From JBGCDD01 sp045105075 (GTDB lineage Bacteria; Pseudomonadota; Alphaproteobacteria; Rhodobacterales; Rhodobacteraceae), in NCBI GenBank assembly GCA_045105075.1, contig JBGCDD010000028.1:1-18834 (forward strand): a stretch of 18,834 nucleotides of DNA, read 5' to 3'. The position numbers and the translations under genes are program-made. Below, piece by piece: positions 1 to 7,787 of this stretch; the stretch's first letter is position 1, and each line of letters opens with the position of its first letter. The notes below the pieces were generated by a model. The model made no database searches. It was given only the letters and a program-made list of their open reading frames with translations, and was not told the origin of the DNA.

Positions 1-449
1 TCGTTCAACTTGGCTTGATTATCGCCCGAGATATCAACGGCTTTGGGGACTTACGGCCTAAGATGTCGGTTGGTGTTTTCATTGCCGCCGCGCTGCCGCG
101 GGCGGTTAGGATGGCAAAAGTAGGCTTCGATCTTGGCGGCCCTTGTAAACCCGCGATGCCCTGCCATTTCTGAGCTTTGAGCCCAACTCAACACTTTGAA
201 ACGCTTTTTCGCCTGTTCGATGGGGGCCGTGATGACGCTTTGGGTGTCTTTCGTCTCAACCTTCGCCAACATCAAGAAACCGGGAATGGCATGAGACGTG
301 CGGCGTGTTTTTCGTTTGGATGCTTGCGCTTGAGCCAACCGGCGTATTTGTTGGGGTGAGCGTTTTCGAACCAGTCGCCGGATGCCACCAAACTGAGCCA
401 AATGAGGAAAGATCGAAGATAACGCACGATTGGAGTGCCAACCAATCAA
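1..449 (-). pseudogene. IS30-family transposase relic, frameshifted and internally deleted, running off the window edge
   Basis: On the minus strand the frame carries the C-terminal integrase-like part of IS30-family transposases. A segment resembling LMLAKV.TKDTQSV leads into the diagnostic AYFCHPNRPRQRGGNENTN, equivalent to the family's YFCDPxSPWQRGxNENTN. After the stop near position 51 the homology continues in a shifted frame (PKAVDISGDNQAKLNE) to base 1, so there is a frameshift. Upstream, an SPQQI segment like the family's SPQQIAGWL motif is joined almost directly to the LMLAKV part, which implies an internal deletion of the middle of the protein. The usual Trp in SPWQRG is replaced by Arg. 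No intact reading frame remains. The family is clear from the motif. The upstream boundary near 360-449 is approximate, because homology fades there. Confidence 0.8.
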
Positions 450-524
450 GCTCGTCGCCTCGCCTTGTGGCCACCGATCCCAAATCTTTTAAGTCAGCGC
501 GCCTGTCTAAAACACCCGCGTACG

Positions 525-1690
525 ATGGCTCATGCAGACAGTGTGGAAAATCCGGATTTCCGTCTGCTCGGTCGATTTACGGATGCGTTTGTGGATCAGA
601 TGAATTTGGCTGAAGCGGGATTTGGGCGGGTGACGCAGGAAGTACGGGGGCGGCTTGGATATGATCCCGCGGACCTGCTAAAGCTCTACATTTATGGTTA
701 TCTGAACTGCGTTCGCTCAAGTCTTCGATTGCAAGTCGAATGCCGTCGCAACAGCGAGTTGATCTGGCTGTTGCGACGTTTTGCAAACGACGTGAAAACC
801 ATTGCCGATTGGCGTCGAAACAACCGTTAAGCTTTCAAACAGGTGTTCTGCGAACTCGGTATTCTGTGCTGACAGTTGGATTTGCTGGGGCGGGAGCTGA
901 TCGTTGTCGGTGGCACGCGGACCAAGGCGGTGAACGGCAAAGACCGGAACTTCATCAGGGCTTCGTTTGCCAAGCTCATCGCGCAGAGCGATGAACGGTT
1001 TGAGAAGGACTCGACCCAGCTCGACACCGGCGATGAGGGTGAAAATGTGGTGCCGGTGATGACATAACGGATGATGTTGCGGTCAGGATCGCCAATAATC
1101 CGCTCTAAAAAACCAAGCGACGGCAGGGGCATCTGAAGCAGCTTAATGGCAGCGGCAAAGATCAACTTTCGTTGATAGATCCAGATGCCCGCGCCATCGC
1201 CCGCATGACCAAACCCGGCGTGGGGTACAATGTTCTGATCGCCGTGCAGCAGGTGAGCGATCAAGGTACTGGACTATGGCCATCTCACGCCGGCGTCGAA
1301 GGCAGCTGAGAATGTGCCAGGCGCGGACGCGCTCGAAGTGGCTGCTAACAGGGGATATCTCCAGGCTGAAGACATCGAAACATGCGAAGTCGCAGGCATG
1401 GCGCCCTATGTGTTCAAGCCGGATGGTAGCCTAGCCAAACTTGGTGGGGTCTTTCCAAAGGAGGTCTTCACCTTTGATGGCTAACGCGGCGGCTATGTCT
1501 GTTCGGGCGCTTGTTTCCTGCGAAGACGTGGTACGGCCAAGCGTGGAAGCCGCGTCCCACCGCAGGAAAAGGCTGAAAGCAAAGTACCACAGGGACGCAA
1601 CCAGATTTATCCCACGGGTGCAGTTGGAGCAGCGAGCGCACCGCTCGATGACACTGCACATGACATTTGGAGGCACTCAACCCCGAACAC
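525..1690 (+). pseudogene. IS1182-type transposase relic, several frameshifts
   Basis: Plus-strand fragments in successive frames line up with one IS1182-type DDE transposase. At 525-830 is the N-terminal part (TDAFVDQMNL, then LLKLYIYGYLN, then KTIADWRRNN). At 876-1067 is DLLGRELIVVGGTRTKAVNGKDRNF with the RASFAKLI stretch. Around 1165-1255 is DPDARAIARMTKPGVGYNV, and around 1310-1480 is ALEVAANRGYLQAEDIE followed by GMAPYV. These keep the family's order, but stops and frame changes separate them (at about 830, 1067 and 1255), so the gene is dead. The first roughly 20 residues of the family are missing where the IS30 relic abuts. Homology becomes unclear beyond about 1530, so the 3' limit is approximate. 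No terminal inverted repeats could be assigned. Confidence 0.75.
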
Positions 1691-2829
1691 CATGTTACGG
1701 CGGCCGCATCCGACCTCTCAAAGAACGATGACCTTGACCCTCCGGAATTCACAGATCGACAAACAGGTCATCTAATTGCACTCAATTGGCCCTTGGTGTG
1801 ATCCAAACAAAACGGGTGCATGGATCCAGGCGCGCCATGAAAGACATCGGCGGACCTGGTTTTCTGACGCTTTTGATCCGGTTTCCCAGATGCCACAGAC
1901 CAGCGGTCACGCACAGCCAGTCCGTCCACAGAGGTTCTCATTTCAAAAACGTCCGCGGCGATTTACAATGGTCATGAGGTCGATCCCCTGTGGTTGTTAT
2001 CGGTTGCTGATGCATTTCCGGCGTTATCCCTGCTGCAGTGGTTTCCAACCGGTTTGCCGGGCACGGTGGATGAAAACTTACTGAGATCGGGTAAGGACGG
2101 AGAAGTCTTGGGCCGTTTGCAAGTTTTGCGCCTGTGCGCGCGTCAGCTGTGTTTACGTCTCGCACCCCGAGGTGTCAGACCAGCGGATGACCGACCTGTT
2201 CGCAGCCTCGGGGGACTTTCGCGAACGTGGCGATTTTTCGTTGCGAATGGTACGCTCCGTCTAAAACCAAGAGCTTGCGACTGAGTATGTCATGGGCAGC
2301 GATGCGCATTCGAAATTCAAGTGTTTCGCTTTCCCGTTGCAGGGTGGTCCGGGTTTTCTGGTGATGAATGCCGAAGACCTGTTGGGTGTCGTCGCGCCAA
2401 ATCCCGGCTGTTTCATTCGATCACATTGGCGATGTTTTTGACGTTTGGCCGGGCGAAGTTCAAATCAATCTGGCTTCGGGCCACCAATATTGGACATGAA
2501 TGCTATTCCCCCCGTTGTTTGTAGGGTTGGGTGACCATGCCGTCGTGCGGCTGGAACAGTTTCGCACACCGGAGACCATGGCCAAACTTTCTCTGCTGCA
2601 GGTTGGCGAGCATTTGATGTGCCTGACTGGCAACCGTTTTCGCGAGACGGCAACTGCGCGCGCCAAAGGCGGCTTTGATTGCGCGGGGTGATGTAAATCT
2701 GCAGCATATGTGTTGCAGATAATAAACGGCTTGTTCGAATCGCCGTGCTTGGCTAACCAAGCCGCATTCGTAAAGCCAACCAAAGGAGGGCGCATCATGA
2801 TCAGATTTTTCGCACCTCTCGATTGGCCG
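1691..2829. other. Gene-free stretch between IS debris and the rtcB-prfH operon
   Basis: About 1.1 kb without an ORF that looks like an intact gene. All open frames here are short, mutually overlapping and without recognisable motifs. The only hint of past coding is the broken plus-strand frame at about 2148-2499, listed separately. A small hairpin, GCTTGG-ctaa-CCAAGC, lies near 2749-2764 without a T-tract. The stretch is best read as decayed sequence flanking the IS relics. Confidence 0.5.
2148..2499 (+). pseudogene. Decayed coding fragment of unknown function
   Basis: A plus-strand frame reads protein-like from about 2148 (VYVSHPEVSDQRMTDLFAAS), is broken by one stop near 2260, and continues as ATEYVMGSDAHSKFKCFAFP and LVMNAEDLLGVVAPNPGCF. 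A one-base shift near 2430 then links it to DVFDVWPGEVQINLASGHQYW. The balanced amino-acid composition and continuity across the single stop and shift suggest a broken gene rather than noise. The family is not recognised and no catalytic motif can be named. Confidence 0.3.
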
Positions 2830-2883
2830 ATCACAGCCTGAGCGATAGTTCGGTACCGCTGTGATGTTATGGGGATTTTCCCC
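2830..2883. promoter_or_regulatory. Two adjacent inverted repeats upstream of rtcB
   Basis: ATCACAGC (2830-2837) and GCTGTGAT (2858-2865) form a perfect 8-bp inverted repeat with a 20-nt spacer. Five bases later comes the compact palindrome GGGGA-ttt-TCCCC (2871-2883). Both lie within 85 bp of the rtcB start codon, where an operator or leader structure would be expected. No clear -35/-10 pair or sigma-54 motif was seen. A regulatory role is inferred only from position and symmetry. Confidence 0.35.
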
Positions 2884-2912
2884 TATGTTATTACGAATAT
2901 GGAACCTTTTAC

Positions 2913-4043
2913 ATGGGCACTCCTGATACAGAGGGCCGTCGTTCTGCGCCGCAGATCGATGGGATCCTCACCAACTTCTTTAGCTCTGACGCCTGGATTG
3001 ACGGGCGCGCACAACAACAATTGCGCCAAGTGGCGGCCTGGAACGGGGTCACCAAAATCGCCGCCTTTCCCGACCTTCACCCCGGAAAATATGGCCCAGT
3101 GGGCTGTGCGGTGCAAAGCGATGTGATCTATCCGCAACTGATCGGCAATGATATTGGTTGTGGCATGGCGCTGTTTCAGCTGGATCTGCCGCTGCGCAAG
3201 TTCAAGCTGGAAAAAGCTGTGCGTCGATTGCGGGCTCTAGGCGATCCGCCGGACACGGTTGAGGGCGCGCTGCTCGAACAGCACGGGCTTGCGACCGATA
3301 TGGTCCCCGAGGCACTTGGGACGATTGGTGGCGGCAATCACTTTTGCGAGGTTCAGACCCTCAGTGCGCGCGAAACGGGGTGCGATCTGGACCCTGATCT
3401 TTGCTATCTTCTGGTGCATTCCGGATCGCGCGGGCTTGGGGCGGCAACGCTGGCGGCTTTGCCCGAGACGGCGTTTGAGGGTCTGCGCGCCGATTGCGAG
3501 GTCGGCGCAAGCTATGTGCGTGCGCACGGGCAGGCAGTGCGTTGGGCGGCGTTGAACCGCGCAATGATCGCAGACCGTGCGGCGCGGGCGTTGCGGGCTG
3601 ATGTGCGTCTGTTGTGCGATGTGCCGCATAACCTGCTGACCCAGACTCTCGCCGGTTGGTTGCACCGTAAAGGCGCGGCGGTGGCGGGCGGTTTGGTGCC
3701 TGTGGCTGGCTCGCGGGCTTCGCCCAGCTATCTGGTCAAATCGCTTGATCCGCCCGCGGCGCTTGGCGCGTTGGCCCATGGGGCTGGCCGGCGCTACGAC
3801 CGCGCATCGATGCATGGACGGGTAGGCGGCAAACGTTCGGATCTTGCGGCGATGACGCGCACAGCATTTGGCGGGCGGGTGATCTGTGAAGACCGCGATC
3901 TGCTGATCGAGGAGGCGCCGCAAGCCTACAAATCGGCGCGTTTGGTGGTTGATGATCTGGAGCTGACCGGCGTGGCGCGGCGCGTGGCCACATTTAACCC
4001 GTTGGTGACGTTCAAGAAAACCCGGTTGGAGGCAGGAACATGA
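2913..4043 (+). CDS. rtcB: RtcB-family RNA ligase, RtcB2 class paired with PrfH
   Basis: This 376-aa protein belongs to the RtcB family, whose members join RNA 2',3'-cyclic phosphate or 3'-phosphate ends to 5'-OH ends using GTP and Mn2+. The metal and nucleotide ligands are all visible: D80 and C83 in NDIGCGM, H143 in GGGNHF, H169 in VHSGSRGLG, H239 in DVPHN, and the guanylylated histidine H289 in AHGAGR. It is shorter than E. coli RtcB (about 408 aa), as expected for the compact RtcB2 type that travels with prfH. The start ATG at 2913 gives the usual short N-terminus, and its Shine-Dalgarno match (GGA at 2901) is weak. The stop overlaps the next start (ATGA), so the two genes are translationally coupled. 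Known PrfH-linked RtcB2 proteins repair cleaved 16S rRNA in the decoding centre, and that role is inferred here. The gene appears intact. Confidence 0.93.
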   Translation: MGTPDTEGRRSAPQIDGILTNFFSSDAWIDGRAQQQLRQVAAWNGVTKIAAFPDLHPGKYGPVGCAVQSDVIYPQLIGNDIGCGMALFQLDLPLRKFKLEKAVRRLRALGDPPDTVEGALLEQHGLATDMVPEALGTIGGGNHFCEVQTLSARETGCDLDPDLCYLLVHSGSRGLGAATLAALPETAFEGLRADCEVGASYVRAHGQAVRWAALNRAMIADRAARALRADVRLLCDVPHNLLTQTLAGWLHRKGAAVAGGLVPVAGSRASPSYLVKSLDPPAALGALAHGAGRRYDRASMHGRVGGKRSDLAAMTRTAFGGRVICEDRDLLIEEAPQAYKSARLVVDDLELTGVARRVATFNPLVTFKKTRLEAGT

Positions 4044-4672
4044 GAGGGTCTGATCACATCTCGCTTTTGCTCACGGCAGGCGATGGTCCGGCGGAATGCA
4101 GGCTGGCCGTGGCGCATTGTGTGACGCGCATGCAACAAGAGGGCGACGATCTGGGCCTGTCACTGTCGGTGCACCTCAGCGATGCGCCGCATGGCCCGAA
4201 ATCCGCAGTGATGGTGGTACACGGCGCCGCGCGCGAGCGGTTTGCGCAGCGCTGGTGCGGCACGGTGCAATGGCGCGCACCCAGTCCGCTGCGCCGTCAC
4301 CACAAACGCGCCAACTGGTTCATCGGGATCTTTCGTTTGGCAGATGTGGGAGAGGGGCAGGGGCGCATTGCTACGAGTGATGTGCGCTTTTCCACCCTGC
4401 GCGCTGGCGGGCCAGGTGGGCAGCACCAAAACACCACCGACAGCGCCGTGCGCGCCGTGCATATGGCCACGGGGCTGACGGTGGTGGTGCGCGAGGCGCG
4501 TTCGCAACATCGCAACAAGGCGTTGGCTTTGAAGCGGTTGCAAAGCCTGTCCGACGCCAAGGCCATCGCCGATGCTGACGCGCAAAAGAGCCAGCAAAAC
4601 CGGCTGCATCACGCGCTGGAACGGGGCAATCCGATACGTCGGTTTCAGGGGGCTAAATTCGACGAGAGTTAG
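4040..4672 (+). CDS. prfH: PrfH, release-factor-like peptidyl-tRNA hydrolase of damaged ribosomes
   Basis: This 210-aa protein is a class I release-factor homologue lacking the stop-codon recognition domain. The catalytic loop RAGGPGGQHQNTTDSAVR is at residues 121-138 with GGQ at 126-128, followed by a basic stretch (REARSQHRNK, 151-160) and a charged helical tail. The N-terminal ~110 residues resemble the PrfH-specific domain rather than RF1/RF2 domain 2. Its length matches the family (about 200 aa). It overlaps rtcB by four bases (ATGA), the classic RtcB2-PrfH arrangement. In characterised systems PrfH releases the nascent chain from ribosomes whose 16S rRNA has been cut in the decoding centre, and RtcB then reseals the rRNA. 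The same job is inferred here from motif plus pairing. It converges on the minus-strand membrane-protein gene with a gap of only 15 nt. Confidence 0.92.
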   Translation: MRGSDHISLLLTAGDGPAECRLAVAHCVTRMQQEGDDLGLSLSVHLSDAPHGPKSAVMVVHGAARERFAQRWCGTVQWRAPSPLRRHHKRANWFIGIFRLADVGEGQGRIATSDVRFSTLRAGGPGGQHQNTTDSAVRAVHMATGLTVVVREARSQHRNKALALKRLQSLSDAKAIADADAQKSQQNRLHHALERGNPIRRFQGAKFDES

Positions 4673-4687
4673 CGTAAGACCGTTGTG

Positions 4688-5305
4688 TCAAAGCGCTGGT
4701 TTTGTTGGGGTGCGGCGGTGCCAGACAACCGACGCGGTGGCGGTGATGACCAAAGCACACAGAGCAAATTTGCTCATCACCTCCATTGTGCCTTCGATCA
4801 AAACCGCATGGACCACGCTGGTTAACACAATGACCACGGCCAGCGATTTGTGCGCGTGCTGCCACAGTCGTGGCCGCAGCTTTATGCGCCGGCGCAGGGC
4901 TGCCATCAGGGCGGCTGCAAAGACGGCCCACATAGCCACGACGCCCCAGGCCGAAAAAGGCGTAGGCGAGGAGAAGGTCAGCGCGTCGATCACATCCGGC
5001 GGGCTGGTCAGCCAAAGCGCTGCGACGTGCACCACCACCGCCACAAGCAAACCGCCCCCAACCGCGCGGTGGGCGCGGCGCGATTGCACCGCGTTTACCC
5101 CCGGCAGCGCACCACCTGCCAGCAGCGGCTGGATCAACAACAACGCCATCGCGATGATCCCGGCGAACCCCGCCGCAATGTAAATCGGCTCGCGCCAGGC
5201 CAACAGCGGGCTGGTAGCGGCCAACACAACAGGACCCAGAACCGCCAGCGCAAGTCCGGCCCAGACCAAAGCCGTTCTGGCGGGCCGCGCTTGTGTCGCG
5301 CGCAT
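4688..5305 (-). CDS. Ferric-reductase-like transmembrane protein
   Basis: This 205-aa integral membrane protein has about six hydrophobic segments (near residues 13-30, 41-63, 82-100, 118-137, 153-171 and 178-195). Histidines sit where the ferric-reductase-like domain binds haem: H79 (RRAHR), H93 (VVHVA), H150/H152 (QHAHKS) and H166 (VVHAV). It lacks FAD- and NAD-binding domains, so it resembles the single-domain members (as in MsrQ) that pass electrons across the membrane to a partner. Its start codon follows the stop of the upstream Tat-secreted gene by only 5 nt, and its own ribosome binding site is weak, so translational coupling is likely. The pairing suggests it delivers electrons to, or works with, that exported protein. 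Substrate and electron donor are unknown. Confidence 0.75.
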   Translation of the reverse strand: MRATQARPARTALVWAGLALAVLGPVVLAATSPLLAWREPIYIAAGFAGIIAMALLLIQPLLAGGALPGVNAVQSRRAHRAVGGGLLVAVVVHVAALWLTSPPDVIDALTFSSPTPFSAWGVVAMWAVFAAALMAALRRRIKLRPRLWQHAHKSLAVVIVLTSVVHAVLIEGTMEVMSKFALCALVITATASVVWHRRTPTKPAL

Positions 5306-5310
5306 GGCCG

Positions 5311-5799
5311 TCAGACCGGTTCCAGTACGAAATCTGCGGTGAGGCTGGTGTCGCGTGAGGATTTCATCAACGGGCGCAAAAACACGGTTTTGAAATCGGC
5401 ACTGTCATAGGCAAGATGGGCGTGAGCCTGGCCAAAGGCGGGCACGATCTGAGGCATTTCAAGGCGGTAAACCCCGTTTTCATCGCTCAGGGTGGCACCG
5501 TGACTGCGCGCGTCACGCTCGTGACCCTCGGTGGTGTGCGCCCAGATCTGGATGCGTTGACCCGCCAAGGGGGCGCCATCACCGGCGCGCCGTACGGTAC
5601 CGGACATCCAGAAACCGCCATTGCCAATACGCGTCACGATCGGTGCGCCCGGGCGGTAATTGTTAGAGCCTCCGCGCATGGTGGCGGTCGGGGCAAGCGA
5701 CTGCGCGCGCGCCGGCACCAGCAGACCCGATGTGCCGGTGGCCACCGCAGCGCCAGCCAGCGCGATCATTGCGCGGCGGGTTGTTTGAATTTGCGTCAT
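5311..5799 (-). CDS. Tat-exported protein with intradiol ring-cleavage dioxygenase-like fold, Tyr ligands apparently lost
   Basis: The 162-aa product starts at ATG 5797-5799, preceded at 7-nt spacing by a good AGGAGA (5807-5812). A longer upstream start exists but would add 14 residues before the signal. The N-terminus has a twin-arginine signal (TTRRAMIALAGAAV, residues 6-19, with an AQS cleavage region near 32). The core resembles the intradiol dioxygenase beta-sandwich: APLAGQRIQIWAHTTEG (76-92), then a SDENGVYRLEMPQI strand pair and FGQAHAHLAY (122-131), where H126 and H128 match the family's HxH iron ligands. The two iron-binding tyrosines of true enzymes are not evident at the usual places (after EG, and before the HxH). 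It is shorter than catalytic members. It sits 5 nt upstream of the ferric-reductase-like gene in an apparent operon. Ring cleavage should not be assumed. Confidence 0.7.
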   Translation of the reverse strand: MTQIQTTRRAMIALAGAAVATGTSGLLVPARAQSLAPTATMRGGSNNYRPGAPIVTRIGNGGFWMSGTVRRAGDGAPLAGQRIQIWAHTTEGHERDARSHGATLSDENGVYRLEMPQIVPAFGQAHAHLAYDSADFKTVFLRPLMKSSRDTSLTADFVLEPV

Positions 5800-5806
5800 T
5801 CTGCGG

Positions 5807-5812
5807 TCTCCT
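5807..5812 (-). promoter_or_regulatory. Ribosome binding site fixing the start of the Tat-exported protein
   Basis: AGGAGA on the minus strand lies 7 nt before ATG 5799. This favours that start over the in-frame upstream ATG at 5841, and places the twin arginines correctly near the N-terminus. Confidence 0.7.
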
Positions 5813-5930
5813 GTTCGAACATGGCCTTGCCGTATCAACATAGGCTTTGTGCGCCAGAATCCGAGCCATCACACGACAGCGGCGTGATAAACCATGCTCA
5901 CGGATGCGTGAAGTGATGTGGCCCGCGCAG

Positions 5931-6359
5931 TCACGTCGCCTCGGACAGGGCCGCGCACAGCAAATCGCGGTATTCGGTCAGGGCCAGGTTTGACAGATCA
6001 CAGGCCTGTTGCGCGCTGAACCAATCAAGATGCGAATGTTCGTGATTGTTGATCACAGGATCGCCGCCTTGCCAGTTTTGTACGAAGAAAAAATGATAGG
6101 TCGGCGGGCTTTCCGGGTCTGCGTGGATGTCGTGGATCTTATCAAAAAAGCGCGCGTCGGTTGGAGTGATCGCGATTTCTTCGCCCAGTTCACGGCTCAG
6201 AGCCTGTTGTGCGGTTTCGCCGGTTTCGATTTTGCCGCCGATGAAATCCCAACAATTGGGGTAGGCGGCGCGAAAATGCGCCCGTCGGCCCAAAAGCAGT
6301 TTGCCGTTGCGGATGATTATGGCGCAGGCATAGTCGGCGCTGCGGGTGTTAACGCTCAT
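5931..6359 (-). CDS. Nudix hydrolase (MutT-like)
   Basis: This 142-aa single-domain Nudix protein would hydrolyse nucleoside-diphosphate-linked substrates. The Nudix box spans residues 42-64: GKIETGE, seven residues, then RELGEEIAI. The catalytic Glu residues E57, E60 and E61 are present, and the box's last Gly is Ala63. Start ATG 6359 is chosen because GGAAAGG lies 7 nt upstream (6367-6373); an in-frame start at 6428 would add 23 unlike residues. The start overlaps the stop of a small upstream ORF (ATGA), suggesting coupling. The NCWDFIGGKIE approach and about 140-aa length fit small MutT/8-oxo-dGTP or related pyrophosphatases, but the substrate cannot be told from sequence alone. No functional link to the downstream redox pair is evident. 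Confidence 0.88.
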   Translation of the reverse strand: MSVNTRSADYACAIIIRNGKLLLGRRAHFRAAYPNCWDFIGGKIETGETAQQALSRELGEEIAITPTDARFFDKIHDIHADPESPPTYHFFFVQNWQGGDPVINNHEHSHLDWFSAQQACDLSNLALTEYRDLLCAALSEAT

Positions 6360-6583
6360 CTCAAAGCCTTTCCATGCTGCACTGCATTTGGATTTTGCGG
6401 GAAAAAACGCGCCATCACTGCGCGGCAAACGGGATCGAAAATGTGCCTGCGTTGGTTGCGCGCCTGGGTGATCACGTGGCCGTCGCGCGCCCGCACTGAG
6501 CCCATCGGGCAGCCGCTATCATCACATCTGACCTTGGCTGCGTCAGGGGCGCTGCACAGGGGGCGTGCGGGGGCAGCATTCAT
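6356..6583 (-). CDS. Small hypothetical protein upstream of the Nudix gene
   Basis: This 75-aa ORF has a plausible Shine-Dalgarno (AAAGGA about 9 nt before ATG 6583), and its TGA stop overlaps the Nudix ATG as ATGA. Both are typical of a real, translationally coupled gene. It contains four cysteines, three of them near the N-terminus (C10, C20, C25 and C53), and a basic C-terminal half. No family is recognised. It overlaps the 3' end of the next upstream ORF by about 41 nt, which weakens one of the two calls. It could also be a leader-type ORF for the Nudix gene. Confidence 0.4.
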   Translation of the reverse strand: MNAAPARPLCSAPDAAKVRCDDSGCPMGSVRARDGHVITQARNQRRHIFDPVCRAVMARFFPQNPNAVQHGKALR

Positions 6584-6935
6584 AAAACGAGGTCCTTTGT
6601 TCGGGGGCGCGCCTTAAGGTTTTGCACGGCGTGCCGTCGGCGGCGTTTGGGTCTTTGTCCCAACTATGCACCAAATCGGCAGACATCACAAAGCTGGCGG
6701 GCTGGCCTTTGGCCTGTTTGACGTCGCTCATTGCCGTGGTGAAAATGCCGCCGGTAACATGCAGAATTTTTGTGCAAGACGCGCCCGGTTGCCGCACGTT
6801 GAGCCGGTCGTGATGCGCCGGAATATTGGCCCCAATCGCTCCGTCGGGCGGGTCGATGTTTGCACAATCTGCTTGGTCTTGGGCGCTGTGGCAAAGCCAA
6901 AGGTCTTTGACGGGGGGCGGTGATGGGCAACACAC
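6543..6935 (-). CDS. Hypothetical protein, possibly truncated at its 5' end
   Basis: This 130-aa frame starts at GTG 6935 with no convincing ribosome binding site; an in-frame stop lies 9 nt further upstream. From residue 11 onward the codons favour G/C at third positions and the sequence looks protein-like (for example GAIGANIPAHHDRLNV, GGIFTTAMSDVKQ, SADLVHSWDKDPN). Several cysteines and histidines are present. No family is recognised. The lack of a good start suggests either a truncated gene or an unrecognised upstream frameshift. It is co-oriented with the small ORF and Nudix gene downstream. Confidence 0.4.
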   Translation of the reverse strand: MCCPSPPPVKDLWLCHSAQDQADCANIDPPDGAIGANIPAHHDRLNVRQPGASCTKILHVTGGIFTTAMSDVKQAKGQPASFVMSADLVHSWDKDPNAADGTPCKTLRRAPEQRTSFYECCPRTPPVQRP

Positions 6936-6991
6936 CTGCTTTTGTCAAAACCCGCTGTCTGGCCCCTCAAGCCCTGTTATCGGATTTGCGA

Positions 6992-7702
6992 TCACTGCCT
7001 TTGGCAGGCTTGAACGTAAGTCTTGAACGCGCCCCAGATTTCAGCGCTGGATTGATGTTTTGCCGGGTGGACCAGGACGAAGTCAAATTGGCTGCTTTCG
7101 CTGGCTGTCAGTTGATTGGCCACTTCGCTTGCATAATCCGCAATCGTCATCCGCCCGGGTTTTGGGGCAATGTTGTACTTGGCAGACTCGATTGCCATGC
7201 CGCCGATTGTGGCCGCGACGGCGCCCGTGTGCATGGCGCCTCTGGAGATATGGGCTTGACCGCCCGGCGCTTGGGCAATTTGATCATACGCAACCTCTGA
7301 GGCATCAAACCGGGTGCTGAACAGGTCGAGCGAAGACACATTGCGGCGGCTGACGTGAAAGAAATTCGCGTAATAGAGAATCTGAGCGTTGCAGTCGGAT
7401 CCCACAATCATCAACCCCGAGTCAGTGTCCTGGTATTGGGCGACAGTGCGCAAAGCGTTCAGGGCTTCTGGCACAGACGCAGTGGTGCCGGGTTGCGTAT
7501 CGTTTGACTGTTGGTCCAACAACGTTGTTACCGCGTTGAAGCATGCAATCTGTGCTGCTGGAGTGTCGCCCATCGACTGGCAATTTTCCATCAAGGCGGT
7601 CAACGTGTACTCAGTTCCATTCACGTTCACCATGACTTCAGCGCTGACACTTGAGGACAAGATCCCCAAAGTTACAGCTAAGCCACCAAAAAACATTTTC
7701 AT
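6992..7702 (-). CDS. Secreted protein of unknown function downstream of the ammonium transporter
   Basis: The 236-aa product starts at ATG 7702, supported by GGAG 8 nt upstream; an in-frame start at 7792 would add 30 residues ahead of the signal peptide. Residues 1-22 are a typical Sec signal ending SVSA-EV, so the mature protein is periplasmic or extracellular. It has four cysteines (C41, C54, C104, C233), enough for two disulfides, and no further membrane segment. The segment GTEYTLTALMENCQSMGD is followed by a low-complexity Q/N/T/S linker (about 64-76), then a compact domain. No family was recognised. It lies 147 nt downstream of amt in the same orientation, separated by a hairpin, so it may be partly co-transcribed. 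A role tied to ammonium uptake is only a contextual guess. Confidence 0.7.
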   Translation of the reverse strand: MKMFFGGLAVTLGILSSSVSAEVMVNVNGTEYTLTALMENCQSMGDTPAAQIACFNAVTTLLDQQSNDTQPGTTASVPEALNALRTVAQYQDTDSGLMIVGSDCNAQILYYANFFHVSRRNVSSLDLFSTRFDASEVAYDQIAQAPGGQAHISRGAMHTGAVAATIGGMAIESAKYNIAPKPGRMTIADYASEVANQLTASESSQFDFVLVHPAKHQSSAEIWGAFKTYVQACQRQ

Positions 7703-7787
7703 CTTCTGTACTCCGAGTAAAACCCGCTGCATGCTTGGCAACGATTTACCCACCTGTGTATGTGACAGACATCGGTCTGCCGGTGTG

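Noticed and set aside
2749..2764. Hairpin GCTTGG-ctaa-CCAAGC as a terminator
   Set aside because: The stem is only 6 bp, no T-tract follows, and there is no intact gene upstream on either strand that it would terminate.
3237..3923. Long minus-strand ORF (228 aa) opposite rtcB
   Set aside because: It is antisense to a gene with every RtcB active-site residue, its product is rich in Arg/His/Pro as expected for a shadow frame, and it has no recognisable motif.
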